NCBI GenBank assembly: GCA_029378245.1
Contig: JARKIF010000017.1
Coordinates: 62,001 to 126,000, forward strand
Reading direction: 5' to 3'
DNA length: 64,000 nucleotides
DNA from: Roridomyces roridus
Lineage: Eukaryota; Basidiomycota; Agaricomycetes; Agaricales; Mycenaceae
Within the stretch, counting starts at the first letter, position 1. Every line of letters starts with the position of its first letter. The notes under the pieces were generated by a model. It had not been told where the DNA came from and did no database searches. It worked only from the letters and a program-made list of their open reading frames with translations. Position numbers and translations under genes: made by a program. Of this stretch, positions 32,722 through 42,596 are shown piece by piece.

Positions 32722-35700
32722 CTAGACATGGTCACGGAGATAGTCAAGTGTTTTCTTGGGACCGAGATGAGCGAGAATTGAATGCGCTTCGGAGATGATA
32801 ATCTCCCGCAGACTTTGTCCACGGTAGTCAATTCGTGGGATACATAGGACTCGGTTGCCGGTTTCAATCAAATAGATTAATCCGCTCTCAACTTCAAAGT
32901 TGCGGTAGGCCTTAGGGTTGTCCAGGATGGCCTGGAAGAATTTATCTTCAGAGTACTTGTTGACCAGAAACTTGCCAATGTCAAGGCCCTTCCAGCCACT
33001 ATTCACCACTTGAAGTAACGACTCATCCATCTTCTCAAGCTCATCCGTGATCTCGGAATCCAGTTCAACAGGCGTGGCAACTTTTTGAAGGGATTCTGCG
33101 CTTGGTTTTGGGGGTGCAACTTGTTCGGAATTTTTGTTGGTACTCCCGCCCTCCTTTGGCTCTCGTGGGGAGCCAAACACCTTTTCTGGTTGAGTAATTT
33201 TCGTTCCAGAAGTCATTTCGGCAGCCGTCTTCCGCGCTTCCCGCGCCATTGCTCGTGTGACACGATCACTGGTCAAAGCGGCTGCCTCGCGGCCTGCGAA
33301 CACTGGGATTGAAATGGAATTAATCTCCATATTCTCATTGTCAATCACGTCATGGTATGTGTATTCCGACCGAGCGCGCACTGTACCAGAAGCCTCATTG
33401 GAATAGATCCTCGATAGAGCATCTGCTAGTACGTTCTCAGTGCCTGGCACATATTTGATTTCAAAATCAAAACCCGATATCTTTTCAACCCACCGGGCTT
33501 GGCGCCCCGACAAGTTCTTCTGGTTCACAAGGTGAATCAGCCCCTTGTGATCAGTGATCCAGGTAAACCGGCATCCTTGTAAAATATCCCGATGCCGGAG
33601 CATGGATTCAACACCGGCGAGCATTTCAATTTCATGCACGGGATAATTCTGCTGGGCGGGGTTCAACTTGGCAGAGAAGAATGCGGCTACTTTAGATTGT
33701 TTCCAATCTGTCCCTTGACAAACTACGCCGGCTACACCTGAGCTACAACCATCGGTGACAAGCCAGATTGGCTCAGCCTTTTTGCCATAGTCAAGGGGTT
33801 TACGGTGATGGTGTCTCCCGTTGTCCACGATGCGTTTGATATCCTCAAATGCACGCTGGTGGGTATGAGTCCACCGGTAGGGGACAGCATCAGCCGTGAG
33901 GCCGTGTAAAATTCCCATCGGTATTCTAACTCGAGCCAAATCATCGGCCAAATATCCGACTGAGCCGAGAAACCCGCGCAGAAGGTCTCGGTTGGTGGGA
34001 ACTTTCCAAGCCAAAACGGAATCCACTTTGTTGGAGTCCATCCGAATTCCGTTATCGTCCACAACACGTCCGAGAACCTTCAGTTCGGGCAGAAGCAATT
34101 GTAGCTTCTTTGAATTCAGATAGAATTTCTGTTCCCGTAGAACATCAATGACCTTTTTCACATGTCCGATATGCTCCTCGAGCGTGTCAGAATAAATCAC
34201 AATGTCGTCGAGGTAGACATCCATGAAGACACCGAGGTAGTCTGAGAACAGATGGTTCATCAATGACTGGTAGGTAGCGGGGGCATTGCAATCCCCCTGC
34301 TGTAGCACTAAGCTGACCATTGTTCCATCCGGTGTACTCATAGCAGTACGTTCCACATGCTCGGGAGTGATGCGTGTCTGCTCATATGCATCCTGTCCGT
34401 CGATCAAAGATCGAAATTTGCCTCGAGCAACGCGCCGTAAGATTCCTTCCATGTCGGGGAGAGGGGAAGTCATCTTCTGAGTGTTGGAATTCCTCGCGCG
34501 CAGATCAACAACCACTCGCATCCGCGGAGGGTTTGATTTTGGCTTGGGGATTATCATCATCGGCGCCGTGTTGCCGGAGCTATGAATTTTCCATCGGCCC
34601 GACTTGAGGTAAGCTTTCCGCTTCTCATCCCACTGGGGTCTAAGTGCTTCCGGACATCTCGAAGCACGCCAAGGTAAAATCTTATTCTCATCAAGGAGCG
34701 GAATAGTATGATTGATTGCGCGAAAAGGCGGTAACGGAGTATCAGATGCGGTACGACATATTGGCTCGGCATATTTCATCAATCCATCCCGGGCATGTTG
34801 GACCAATTGAGATCCGTGGTCCAAGCTGGCACTACCCGCAAGAACTCGGGAGGTGGCAACACCTTCTAAAGGCAAGGCATCAGAACTGCCGACCAATACA
34901 CGAGCGGGATTAAGACCAATGCTCACCTTGTGCTGATACAACCACGAGGTACCCAGGATCATGTCGTAGCCGCTGAGATTGGCCACGAAGAAGATCCGGT
35001 CGTCGTTGATGTCCTGATACCGGCAGTTGACCTTGACGGTGTGATTAATTTGCGAGCGTGATCCTTGAACGGCAAGTTGAAGAGTGATTGGTGCAATCAA
35101 TTGATCGCGCCGCAGGTGCAACTGATCTGCAACTGTTGTGGAAATCAAATCACCAAGGGAGCCGGAGTCCACGAGGGCGCGGACTGGATGTCCGTTCACC
35201 CGGACAATTATGATGAGTGGCCTGGCAACAATACGCTCGGGTGTGCGTGGCATGGATGCCGTGCGTGAAATGCCTCGGATGCTACCCGGTGGCACTTGTA
35301 CTCCCGCACACAGCAAAGTCCAGCCGTCATCGACGCTGTCAAACCCCCCATCAAATAAGCCTTCAAAATAATCCGCATCGTCAGAATCCATCCAATCCCG
35401 TGAATGCACAATTTGAGTCTGCCACCGTTGCTTGTGCCGCAGAACCCAATTGACTAAATCCAGTCGTGGATTCATCAACGCCGTCTCGAGGATGACAACT
35501 GTGAGATCATGTTCGTCACATGGGATAGTCACCAGGTAGGTGTTCGGACATTCGTCCTCCAAGTCCCGTGGAATCTTCTCAACAGAAATCCGTCCGAGAG
35601 ACGGCAGAGAAGCTCGGATTTCCTGGAAATATTGCTCAACACCGGCCTCAAGCAATTCAGCTATCTCAAGGCTGTGTAGCTCAGAATAGTACAGCCGTAC

Positions 35701-38409
35701 ATCCATGTCCAGCTGATGAGCAATCTGGTGTGCATACCACAATCCAATCTGAAAATTTGCTACTCTCAAGTACTCGAGAGGCAATATGGTGGCGGCTTCT
35801 GGACGGAAGCTGTCAAGAACGACGTAAAAGTCATCCCCTTGCCGATCCAATTGGAACCGGCGGGCGTCCCGCCGCTCATCGCTCCAAGAAATCATTTCAT
35901 CTCCGGGATATGGTTGCAAGAACTCAAGCAGCGAGGCGGCTGATTTGCCGAGAATGTCACCAATACGATGAGCGCGGGGGACACAGCTTCTCAGCTGTCT
36001 GTCATGTTCCTCGTTGACATGTGCCCAGAGCCGTGTCCGGTTTTCAAACGCTTCATCAGAATGGCCTGGGATCACAAGCCGGGGGATTTCCTGCCACGGA
36101 ATATCCGGTTCATCTTCTGGGGAGGATGGCCTAACGCTCTCAAGTGATGGCATAGAATCCATATCACTGGCTTCTTCAGCCCAAGGATCATTCTGACCGG
36201 CAAGTATAGCCCAATCAGCAGCTGCCGGGTTGTCATCCAGGAGGAGATCAGCGGCCCAGTCATCAGACATGCCGCGTTCGGCTAGATACCATGCAACCAA
36301 ATCAAACCGTTCGTCGCGCAGCAATGCTTTCGGCAATACAGTTTCAATGCCCCAGATGGTATCTGAGATCACCAAAACATTATCCTGTTCTCGGACAGGG
36401 CGCCGTTGAAACCCGCCGAATGCCATATCCAAAATAGTTGACGCGCCATCGAGCAAGGCATCTCCGAGCCCGAGCAAGTACCGTTCTTCCAGATTTACAT
36501 CCTCGGGGTCTAGGCCCATTGCCTCGAGCCGTTGTCGAGCATACCAGAGTCCTGGTTGGAATTCCACATCCTCGAGCAACGCCGAATCAATCAAAGTTTG
36601 AGTATTGTGATGAAGATCCGACACATAGTGCTGCTCGGGGCTCAACCTGATGACCATAAACCTCTCCTCAAAGAGGCTTTCTTCCGGTACAGGGTCCTCA
36701 CCGGGGTAAGGCTGGCAAAAGTGCAATGCGCACATGAGATTCCTAGCAAACAAATCACCGACAGGCTGATGCCTGTCAGCATGCGTGGCACGAGTCTCGA
36801 GCAAGGAGTCATTGAAAGAATTCAGAAATTCTGAGTAGGTCTCGCCCTCCGCTTCATCATCACCGAGTGCGACTGATCCGAGGAAGGATTCGAGCACATC
36901 GGCTGTCTCGTATTGAGTAACGGCAGAAGTAGATGCAACGGAGACGGCATTGGCAGACATGCCGGGAGGTTTACCCTTCTTCTTGGAAACAACCATGTTG
37001 CTTTTCGGGCAGTCCCGAGCCATATGTCCAGGCTCTTCGCAAATGAAGCAGGCACCCTTGGCAAGAAGTTCATTTCGCTTTTGCGGCGTCATGGTCTTTT
37101 CGCCGCTCCCATTGGAATTTTTGTGTGACTCCCTGCCCGGGTTCTGAACAGCAACGGCAGAGGAGCGCATAACATCAGGGCGCTGATTATTGACAGCGCG
37201 CCCTCCGTTTACACGGTCCCGACCACGACCACGGTTTCTTCCGTGTCCGTTGGATACACCACGAGCGGTGGTATTGGAACCACGGCTCGAGTTGCCGTTA
37301 CCATTGTTTCCGCGAGTCTGCTGACCTGAACCCGTGGGTTTGTTACTGGCACTGGAGCCCTTAGATCTGTCAATCTTGAGTAGTACCTCGGCGTGTTCAG
37401 CACCGTGTACTACAGCATCCCAAGAGGATGTCTCGGGGTCCAAATTCTGGCGATACATTTCCTGCTGGATATCACCTCGCAGGCTGTTGAACAATTTCAC
37501 AACCTTTTCTTGGTCGTGCTTCAATCCAATGGTACTATAGATTTGAGCAAATTCAGCAACATGTGCAGCAACTGATCTATCATTCTGGAAACAACGGTTC
37601 AACTTTCTACGTTGAGTGTTACGGAAGTCCGGAGGGAAGATGAAATTGAAAAGTCCAACGAAGAACTTCTCAAGATTGTAATTCTCCTCATCGGGAACAA
37701 CGACTTGATTGTAGAAATCCGCGGCTTTGTCCTTCAAGAAGTACGACACATAGAAAACTTGGTCTTCAAGTGGCACACGGCCCATTTTGATGTAGGCCGA
37801 TGCCTCGCGCACGAACTTCTGGAACACAGTTGCATTCATTTCGCCGTCATATTTGGTAGGCGGAATAGGTTTCAACAGCATCTTGGGCTTCCGCCCACTG
37901 CTATTGTGTGAACTCATGCGGCGATGCCGAGATGCCGCAGCAGTGCGCCGAGCTGCATCACTCATATCACCCTCGTGATCCGAGCGATTTCCATCAGAAC
38001 TACTGTCAGAAGAGTCTGACGGATCAGGCGGAGAGGCATCCGGCGGAGCAACCGAAGCTCGGATTGCCCTGTCAAGGGTACTGCCGGCAGCTATACGGCC
38101 AGGTGTATTACGGGCCGGTTCAGCGGGAGCAACTGTGACATGCCGAGTATTTCCACGGCGAACCAAATTCGCAATATGGCCGTCGACAGCAGCTCTAGCC
38201 TGATTCTCAGGAGCTGGGGTCTCCCTTTGAACAGAGAGTTGACGCACAATCTCCTCAAGCTCGGCAATGCGCGCATCCTTATTCTTGGCAGGCTGGGATT
38301 GATCCGCAGCTGGGGCCTGTTCAACAGCCACCGAAGAAGTTGCGGGTACGGCAGCCGATACCACAGCGGGCGTAACAGGGTTGTTCAAGAATGCGGGAGG
38401 AGGCAACAT
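32722..38409 (-). CDS. Gypsy gag-protease-reverse transcriptase-RNase H, 1895 aa, ends at premature TAG
   Basis: In order, with approximate residues: a coiled-coil-like ARIAELEEIVRQLSVQ segment (60); a retrotransposon gag domain (200-360, YDGEMNATVFQKFVREA); a CCHC knuckle CFICEEPGHMARDC (450); an unusual spacer of about 550 aa made of two related modules (520-1040); an aspartic protease with active-site LVDSGS (1080); reverse transcriptase with YLDDIVIYS (1400) and a VVDLRARN start; RNase H with LVTDGCSSG (1545) and ITDHKGLIHL; and the start of the integrase zinc region. The frame stops at a TAG where related elements carry a Trp codon (DYLRDHV, then stop, then WKDM). The remainder continues in the same frame as the next entry. 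Confidence 0.9.
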   Translation of the reverse strand: MLPPPAFLNNPVTPAVVSAAVPATSSVAVEQAPAADQSQPAKNKDARIAELEEIVRQLSVQRETPAPENQARAAVDGHIANLVRRGNTRHVTVAPAEPARNTPGRIAAGSTLDRAIRASVAPPDASPPDPSDSSDSSSDGNRSDHEGDMSDAARRTAAASRHRRMSSHNSSGRKPKMLLKPIPPTKYDGEMNATVFQKFVREASAYIKMGRVPLEDQVFYVSYFLKDKAADFYNQVVVPDEENYNLEKFFVGLFNFIFPPDFRNTQRRKLNRCFQNDRSVAAHVAEFAQIYSTIGLKHDQEKVVKLFNSLRGDIQQEMYRQNLDPETSSWDAVVHGAEHAEVLLKIDRSKGSSASNKPTGSGQQTRGNNGNGNSSRGSNTTARGVSNGHGRNRGRGRDRVNGGRAVNNQRPDVMRSSAVAVQNPGRESHKNSNGSGEKTMTPQKRNELLAKGACFICEEPGHMARDCPKSNMVVSKKKGKPPGMSANAVSVASTSAVTQYETADVLESFLGSVALGDDEAEGETYSEFLNSFNDSLLETRATHADRHQPVGDLFARNLMCALHFCQPYPGEDPVPEESLFEERFMVIRLSPEQHYVSDLHHNTQTLIDSALLEDVEFQPGLWYARQRLEAMGLDPEDVNLEERYLLGLGDALLDGASTILDMAFGGFQRRPVREQDNVLVISDTIWGIETVLPKALLRDERFDLVAWYLAERGMSDDWAADLLLDDNPAAADWAILAGQNDPWAEEASDMDSMPSLESVRPSSPEDEPDIPWQEIPRLVIPGHSDEAFENRTRLWAHVNEEHDRQLRSCVPRAHRIGDILGKSAASLLEFLQPYPGDEMISWSDERRDARRFQLDRQGDDFYVVLDSFRPEAATILPLEYLRVANFQIGLWYAHQIAHQLDMDVRLYYSELHSLEIAELLEAGVEQYFQEIRASLPSLGRISVEKIPRDLEDECPNTYLVTIPCDEHDLTVVILETALMNPRLDLVNWVLRHKQRWQTQIVHSRDWMDSDDADYFEGLFDGGFDSVDDGWTLLCAGVQVPPGSIRGISRTASMPRTPERIVARPLIIIVRVNGHPVRALVDSGSLGDLISTTVADQLHLRRDQLIAPITLQLAVQGSRSQINHTVKVNCRYQDINDDRIFFVANLSGYDMILGTSWLYQHKVSIGLNPARVLVGSSDALPLEGVATSRVLAGSASLDHGSQLVQHARDGLMKYAEPICRTASDTPLPPFRAINHTIPLLDENKILPWRASRCPEALRPQWDEKRKAYLKSGRWKIHSSGNTAPMMIIPKPKSNPPRMRVVVDLRARNSNTQKMTSPLPDMEGILRRVARGKFRSLIDGQDAYEQTRITPEHVERTAMSTPDGTMVSLVLQQGDCNAPATYQSLMNHLFSDYLGVFMDVYLDDIVIYSDTLEEHIGHVKKVIDVLREQKFYLNSKKLQLLLPELKVLGRVVDDNGIRMDSNKVDSVLAWKVPTNRDLLRGFLGSVGYLADDLARVRIPMGILHGLTADAVPYRWTHTHQRAFEDIKRIVDNGRHHHRKPLDYGKKAEPIWLVTDGCSSGVAGVVCQGTDWKQSKVAAFFSAKLNPAQQNYPVHEIEMLAGVESMLRHRDILQGCRFTWITDHKGLIHLVNQKNLSGRQARWVEKISGFDFEIKYVPGTENVLADALSRIYSNEASGTVRARSEYTYHDVIDNENMEINSISIPVFAGREAAALTSDRVTRAMAREARKTAAEMTSGTKITQPEKVFGSPREPKEGGSTNKNSEQVAPPKPSAESLQKVATPVELDSEITDELEKMDESLLQVVNSGWKGLDIGKFLVNKYSEDKFFQAILDNPKAYRNFEVESGLIYLIETGNRVLCIPRIDYRGQSLREIIISEAHSILAHLGPKKTLDYLRDHV

Positions 38410-38429
38410 ACTGTGATTCTCATCCTTTA

Positions 38430-39233
38430 CTACGCGTTGTTCAACGCGTCGCGCTGAGCCTGAAGATCTTGTTCATTCAAGTTTTGAGCAAAGCCCAAAT
38501 TTCCCCATTCACGGGGATCCACTCCCTTGCCCGTGTCGCGGTGTTGAGAAGGACCCGCGACGGGCTCCGGCGTGGCAGGCGTGGAGACAGTGTGCTCCAT
38601 CAAGGAGCGTCCCATGGGATTCTCGGGTCTGATAGATTCCGCGGTCATGTCGGGCGCCGAGGCACCACCTTGAGCGATTTCAGCAGCGGGACGCGCACGC
38701 GCTGCCAGCGCCTGGAAACGATTCACCTGCGTGAGATAATGCTCACGACTTTGCTCATTCTGAGCTTTCTCAATCGTAAGCGGGGAACTCGAACGAACGG
38801 AAAACATGTTATCATTATCGCGGGGTCTATTACTAGCCGACGACATAACACGATGAGTACGCGCGTTCTCAGACGTGACCGGGGTCCAGGGTCTATCAGG
38901 TTCCTCCGGGGCTGCAGCACCGGCAGGAACGTCTTCCACGACAGGCGGGACAATAGGAACGCTTCGGTCGACGTCAACATTGACGCCGCCGCTTTCATGC
39001 TCGGGGGCATGCTCACCGATCCCCGCGGCGCGGTACGGCGCGGGGATGGTGCCAGATCTATCTAAGAGAACTAAATCCTCCGACTCCGCCGCCTCGTAAC
39101 GAGGGGGGAGGGAGGCTGACCTCGGACGAGCGCTGAAGACATCCGGCGGGGCAGCGAAGTGACCAGCTTGGGTTCCAGAGCGAGTTTGTCGTCCGAGGCG
39201 TGTAGGAGAGGGGTTGGGGTTGGGGGTAGACAT
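38430..39233 (-). CDS. Gypsy ORF1, accessory N-terminal protein, 267 aa
   Basis: It starts MSTPNPNPSPTRLGRQTRSG and ends QAQRDALNNA. It is rich in Pro, Ser, Arg and acidic residues, with no recognised domain and probably disordered. It stops 20 bases before the ATG of the gag-pol frame, so the downstream ORF needs reinitiation or frameshifting. It is likely a split N-terminal extension of Gag or a separate accessory protein. Its function is unknown. Confidence 0.7.
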   Translation of the reverse strand: MSTPNPNPSPTRLGRQTRSGTQAGHFAAPPDVFSARPRSASLPPRYEAAESEDLVLLDRSGTIPAPYRAAGIGEHAPEHESGGVNVDVDRSVPIVPPVVEDVPAGAAAPEEPDRPWTPVTSENARTHRVMSSASNRPRDNDNMFSVRSSSPLTIEKAQNEQSREHYLTQVNRFQALAARARPAAEIAQGGASAPDMTAESIRPENPMGRSLMEHTVSTPATPEPVAGPSQHRDTGKGVDPREWGNLGFAQNLNEQDLQAQRDALNNA

Positions 39234-39343
39234 TGTGTAGTTAGCTTTGGGGACGGGGGTGTCGTCTGCGAAGCGGGGGGTTCGGGTTGATCAGACCAGA
39301 GGGGACCAGCGAGGCAGAGACGAGAGACGAGCAGTCAAAAATA

Positions 39344-39663
39344 TGTGACGAGGAGCTGGGGCTGTTCTCGACACACGGGTGGTCGCACGCAGAGGTGACT
39401 GGCGTAACTGTACGATTGACCGAAGTGCTAACTACTTTACATGCGGTTTATATACTACTGAGTCGGAGAGCTTATGTAAGTACTGTGATTGGAACGAGGG
39501 AGCCGAGTTCCGCTGATGGCTATTAATCGTGAGAGTGAGAAAAATGCATACCGTCGGGAAAATAAAAAATGAACCCGTGCTATAAAGTTGGTGAAGTCTC
39601 TATCATTGACGTCATAGGCAAATAGAACAATACAGAGCCATACTCGAACACAAAATCATTACA
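39344..39663 (-). repeat. Gypsy 5' LTR
   Basis: 320 bp, the same sequence as the 3' LTR. In the minus-strand direction it precedes ORF1, leaving a leader of about 110 nt to the first ATG (39233). Confidence 0.95.
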
Positions 39664-39985
39664 CACAAAAGGTGGGCAAATTCCTCATATCACCATCAAT
39701 CTTGAGAATGGCATTGGCATCCTGGGGAACCAAATCTAAGTTCGATTACGAGGAGTCTACCCACAAAGTTTCAAGTCAATGGAGTGAAAACTGGGAACTC
39801 CAGAGAGAAAAGAAAAATGAGCTGATGGGAGCTGTCAAAGTCAGTGATTGTGGCCGCAAAAAGGAAATGCACAGCCGCCATAATCAAAAGTCTGAATTTT
39901 AGTGAAAACCTACTGCAGAATTTGGCACAGCACAATTTGGAAAAAACGAGAACTTAGCAAGTAAGTTCTTGGTAAGTTCTCGTAA
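39664..39985. repeat. R repeat copy C, right part
   Basis: It begins at the right CACAA duplication of the Gypsy element and ends AAGTTCTTGGTAAGTTCTCGTAA. It corresponds to the terminal hairpin end of copies A, B and D. A short unique stretch (39986-40075) follows before the right arm. Confidence 0.55.
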
Positions 39986-40075
39986 CCAACCTCGTAACCA
40001 ACCCACCTCACAGTGGTGTGCGCGACGGCATAAAGACGGCACACGATCATCTACGCTGTTCAGCTGTCACACAGA

Positions 40076-42051
40076 ATTGAACTGTCTCCATCCAGAGGAC
40101 TTTGGGGTATGGGCCATTGTAAAGCACGGCATAGACAAGAACTCACTGGGTTTTAAAATTGTCATGAAACCAGCGCTTGCCGACTGATCCGCTGATGCGC
40201 CATCACCGCCATCACCGCCATCAGTTACGGATCAGAAGATCTGTTGTTATCAACAAACGTACACTCGGTCTACGCACGACAAGTCCCTCGAGAGGGATGT
40301 CGCCCGCCCGAGTAAGGAGGACAGCTCGAGAGCTGTCACTCGAACGATAGGACAACAGTACTTGTCCAGCGCGGGAAGGGTTGCTAGGACAGAACCCGAC
40401 GCGCCGTGTTAGAACCCGACGAGGGGTTTAAACACAGTCACACAACATCCTCGGCATGATCCAGTGATCATGCCAAGGAGGGGTAACCTATAGGGTTACA
40501 GGAGACGCTCCACTTAACTCTATTAAGAGAGGAGCCGCGTAGGGGTAATTAAGGGTCAGGGACCGATCGTACAGGAGAACACTCCTGAGGGATTTAGTAT
40601 TTATACTCGGGTAGAATCTCATGTACAGTAGATTCTACCTCGTCTAATCTCCAGCGCTGCTTTGGCTTACGGGTTGCGTTCTCTTCCCTCACGGACACAA
40701 CCCGACTCGCCTATTCGCTGAGACTCAACTCGTCTTGTTGTGCTCAACTCGTCTCTTCTCGACGTTCTCGAGCTCGTCGACCTTCTTGTCGTACCCGGCC
40801 GTGTCACCCACGCCGTTCCGCGTCTGATCCGATCACCCGGCAAGCCGGCCTAGACGCTGTCGTTGACAAAAATGGTAATGAACGCAGGGGGTGATGGGTC
40901 GAAACAAAGCTAATGTGAATGTGTGGCTGTGTAGAGAACCCGGCTTGCAGTGATGTGACAATTGTGACACCTTTGATCTCTCATCAATGCATCAAGGTTG
41001 GCTGCTGCCATGCTGGGCTTATGATCAATTGCTCATATCCTCCACAGCATTCAATGCTCTTATGACTTCTGCAGACCACCCAGTGTTGTAGCTTCTGAAT
41101 CAGCTGGCAAAAATTCTAAGGATCCTGGATTGGGAAAAGTTGTAGGTGGGATCATCCAAAAAATACTCAACAGAGCCCTTACCCGCCCAACCAAGAGTGG
41201 TGGCATACATTTCTGCACTTGGTTCTCCTTACACTGCCAAGCCAGTTTGCTAAACCCGGAGTAGCAGATCAAAGCAGAAGATCAAGCACTGGCTCACTTT
41301 AAACCTTGTGCGACAAGTGGACCTTGGTCAATAGGATCCTGGAGCTCATGGGATCCTGGTGTGACTGTGGCAAAACAGGCAAGACCAGAAGCTGTGGGGA
41401 CCAGAGGGCACCTACCGCCAGCGAGAGATGTAAGTAGTGCCCATCTGTTCATCAGCCAGGTTGTTCAGCAGAGTTGGACTAAGCAATTTCAGACTGAGAA
41501 TTCAGTTTTCCTCGGCTCGCCTGCCAGAGTGCAGAATCAAGAAAGAATTGTGTCTCCGCTCTGCAAGGGCAAAGGCAAAGGTTGATGGATAGTGACACAT
41601 CACAGAGTTTGAGTCATTTTGAATGCAAAGTTTTTTTGTGATTTTTTCCAAAGGTGTTGTGAGCAGCAGTGAACTCCCACCTTCAAGCTTCTTTCAAAAC
41701 AAAGGATCCAGGGTGTTTGGTAAGCTTAGAATGAGCTGATCAAAAAGAGCAAGTAAATCCCCAATATCACATCAAATACTGGAAATGAGACCGCACTCCC
41801 TGGGAGCGAAATTTAATTTGAGCCAACAGGGGTGCCCCTACAAATTCTCAGGTTAATCGGTCAGGAATTGGAGGCCCCAGAGGGAAAGGAAATTTGGAGT
41901 GATCAGAGCTGTCAAAATCAGTGATTGTGGCCACAAAAAGGAAAGGGCACTGCCACCCTCATCAAAAGTGGAACAGACAGAAAAAGTTGTGCAGATTCTG
42001 GCCTGATGAAATTTGAAAAGAACGAGAACTAACAAGTGAGTTCTCGTAATC
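40076..42051. repeat. Right arm of long inverted repeat, 1976 bp
   Basis: It is the reverse complement of the left arm, with the second solo LTR absent. It contains the first solo LTR (40160..40868) and R-repeat copy D ending at the ACGAGAACT hairpin. Without the Gypsy element the two arms would be only 698 bp apart, so the locus could form a very stable fold-back. Confidence 0.9.
40160..40868. mobile_element. Solo LTR in right arm, 709 bp
   Basis: This is the inverted counterpart of 28060..28768. It runs from TGTCATGAAACC to CGTTGACA, with AAAAT on both sides as the complement of the ATTTT duplication. It has the same length as the left-arm copy. Confidence 0.85.
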
Positions 42052-42596
42052 AGACAAGGCCCAACATGGGTCACATGTGATGGCCGATCGACTGATGCGT
42101 CAAACTCTCCTTGCTTCCGTCCACCATCATCGCTCCCAAAATCGCTCCAGCTGGTGAGCCCACCGGGCATTGTGCCCACCTCTTTCCGCAAAAGCAACCG
42201 AGTACCTGCTCGCGAATCCTCAATGTGTGTCCGTGCCATCCGACCGGTCAACTTCATCGCTTTCCATGCTAACGAACTCTCGTCTTCTGTTGGTAACTGG
42301 GCATTCGACTGGTATCCTTTACAGTATTCTTCTCGAAACACCACAGTGCCGTCTTCAGTTTCTACTGAGTCTCCGGATATCGTCCCGATCTCCGCGATTC
42401 TGATTCCAGCATGAGAAGGTCTTCGCACCGCCTACTAGTACCAGCCGTCAATCATGGACTCACCGCACTGGAAAGCTGTATACTTACTACGCCTGAATTA
42501 GTCCTGTCAACTCGGATGTAATACACTGGAAGCTTTACCACAGCCTCGTCACCGTCTCTCCTACTTAAATGGAGCTGGGCGATGCGATGGCCAAGA
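42052..42596. other. 5' flank of NLR2
   Basis: No gene is supported. The minus strand has an open frame of 191 codons running into the repeat arm, but it lacks family features. Confidence 0.4.

Larger units (their letters stand above)
29805..39663 (-). mobile_element. Complete chromodomain-type Gypsy (Ty3) retrotransposon, 9859 bp
   Basis: The two 320-bp LTRs (29805..30124 and 39344..39663) appear identical, start TGTGACG and end CATTACA. The 5-bp target duplication CACAA flanks the element (29800..29804, 39664..39668). Coding is on the minus strand: an accessory ORF, gag-protease-RT-RNaseH, integrase-chromodomain and a fused C-terminal ORF. A purine-rich GGAGGG tract precedes the 3' LTR. 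The bases after the 5' LTR do not give an obvious TGG-type tRNA primer site. Identical LTRs imply a very recent insertion, yet pol carries an in-frame TAG at 32722-32724. Confidence 0.95.
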
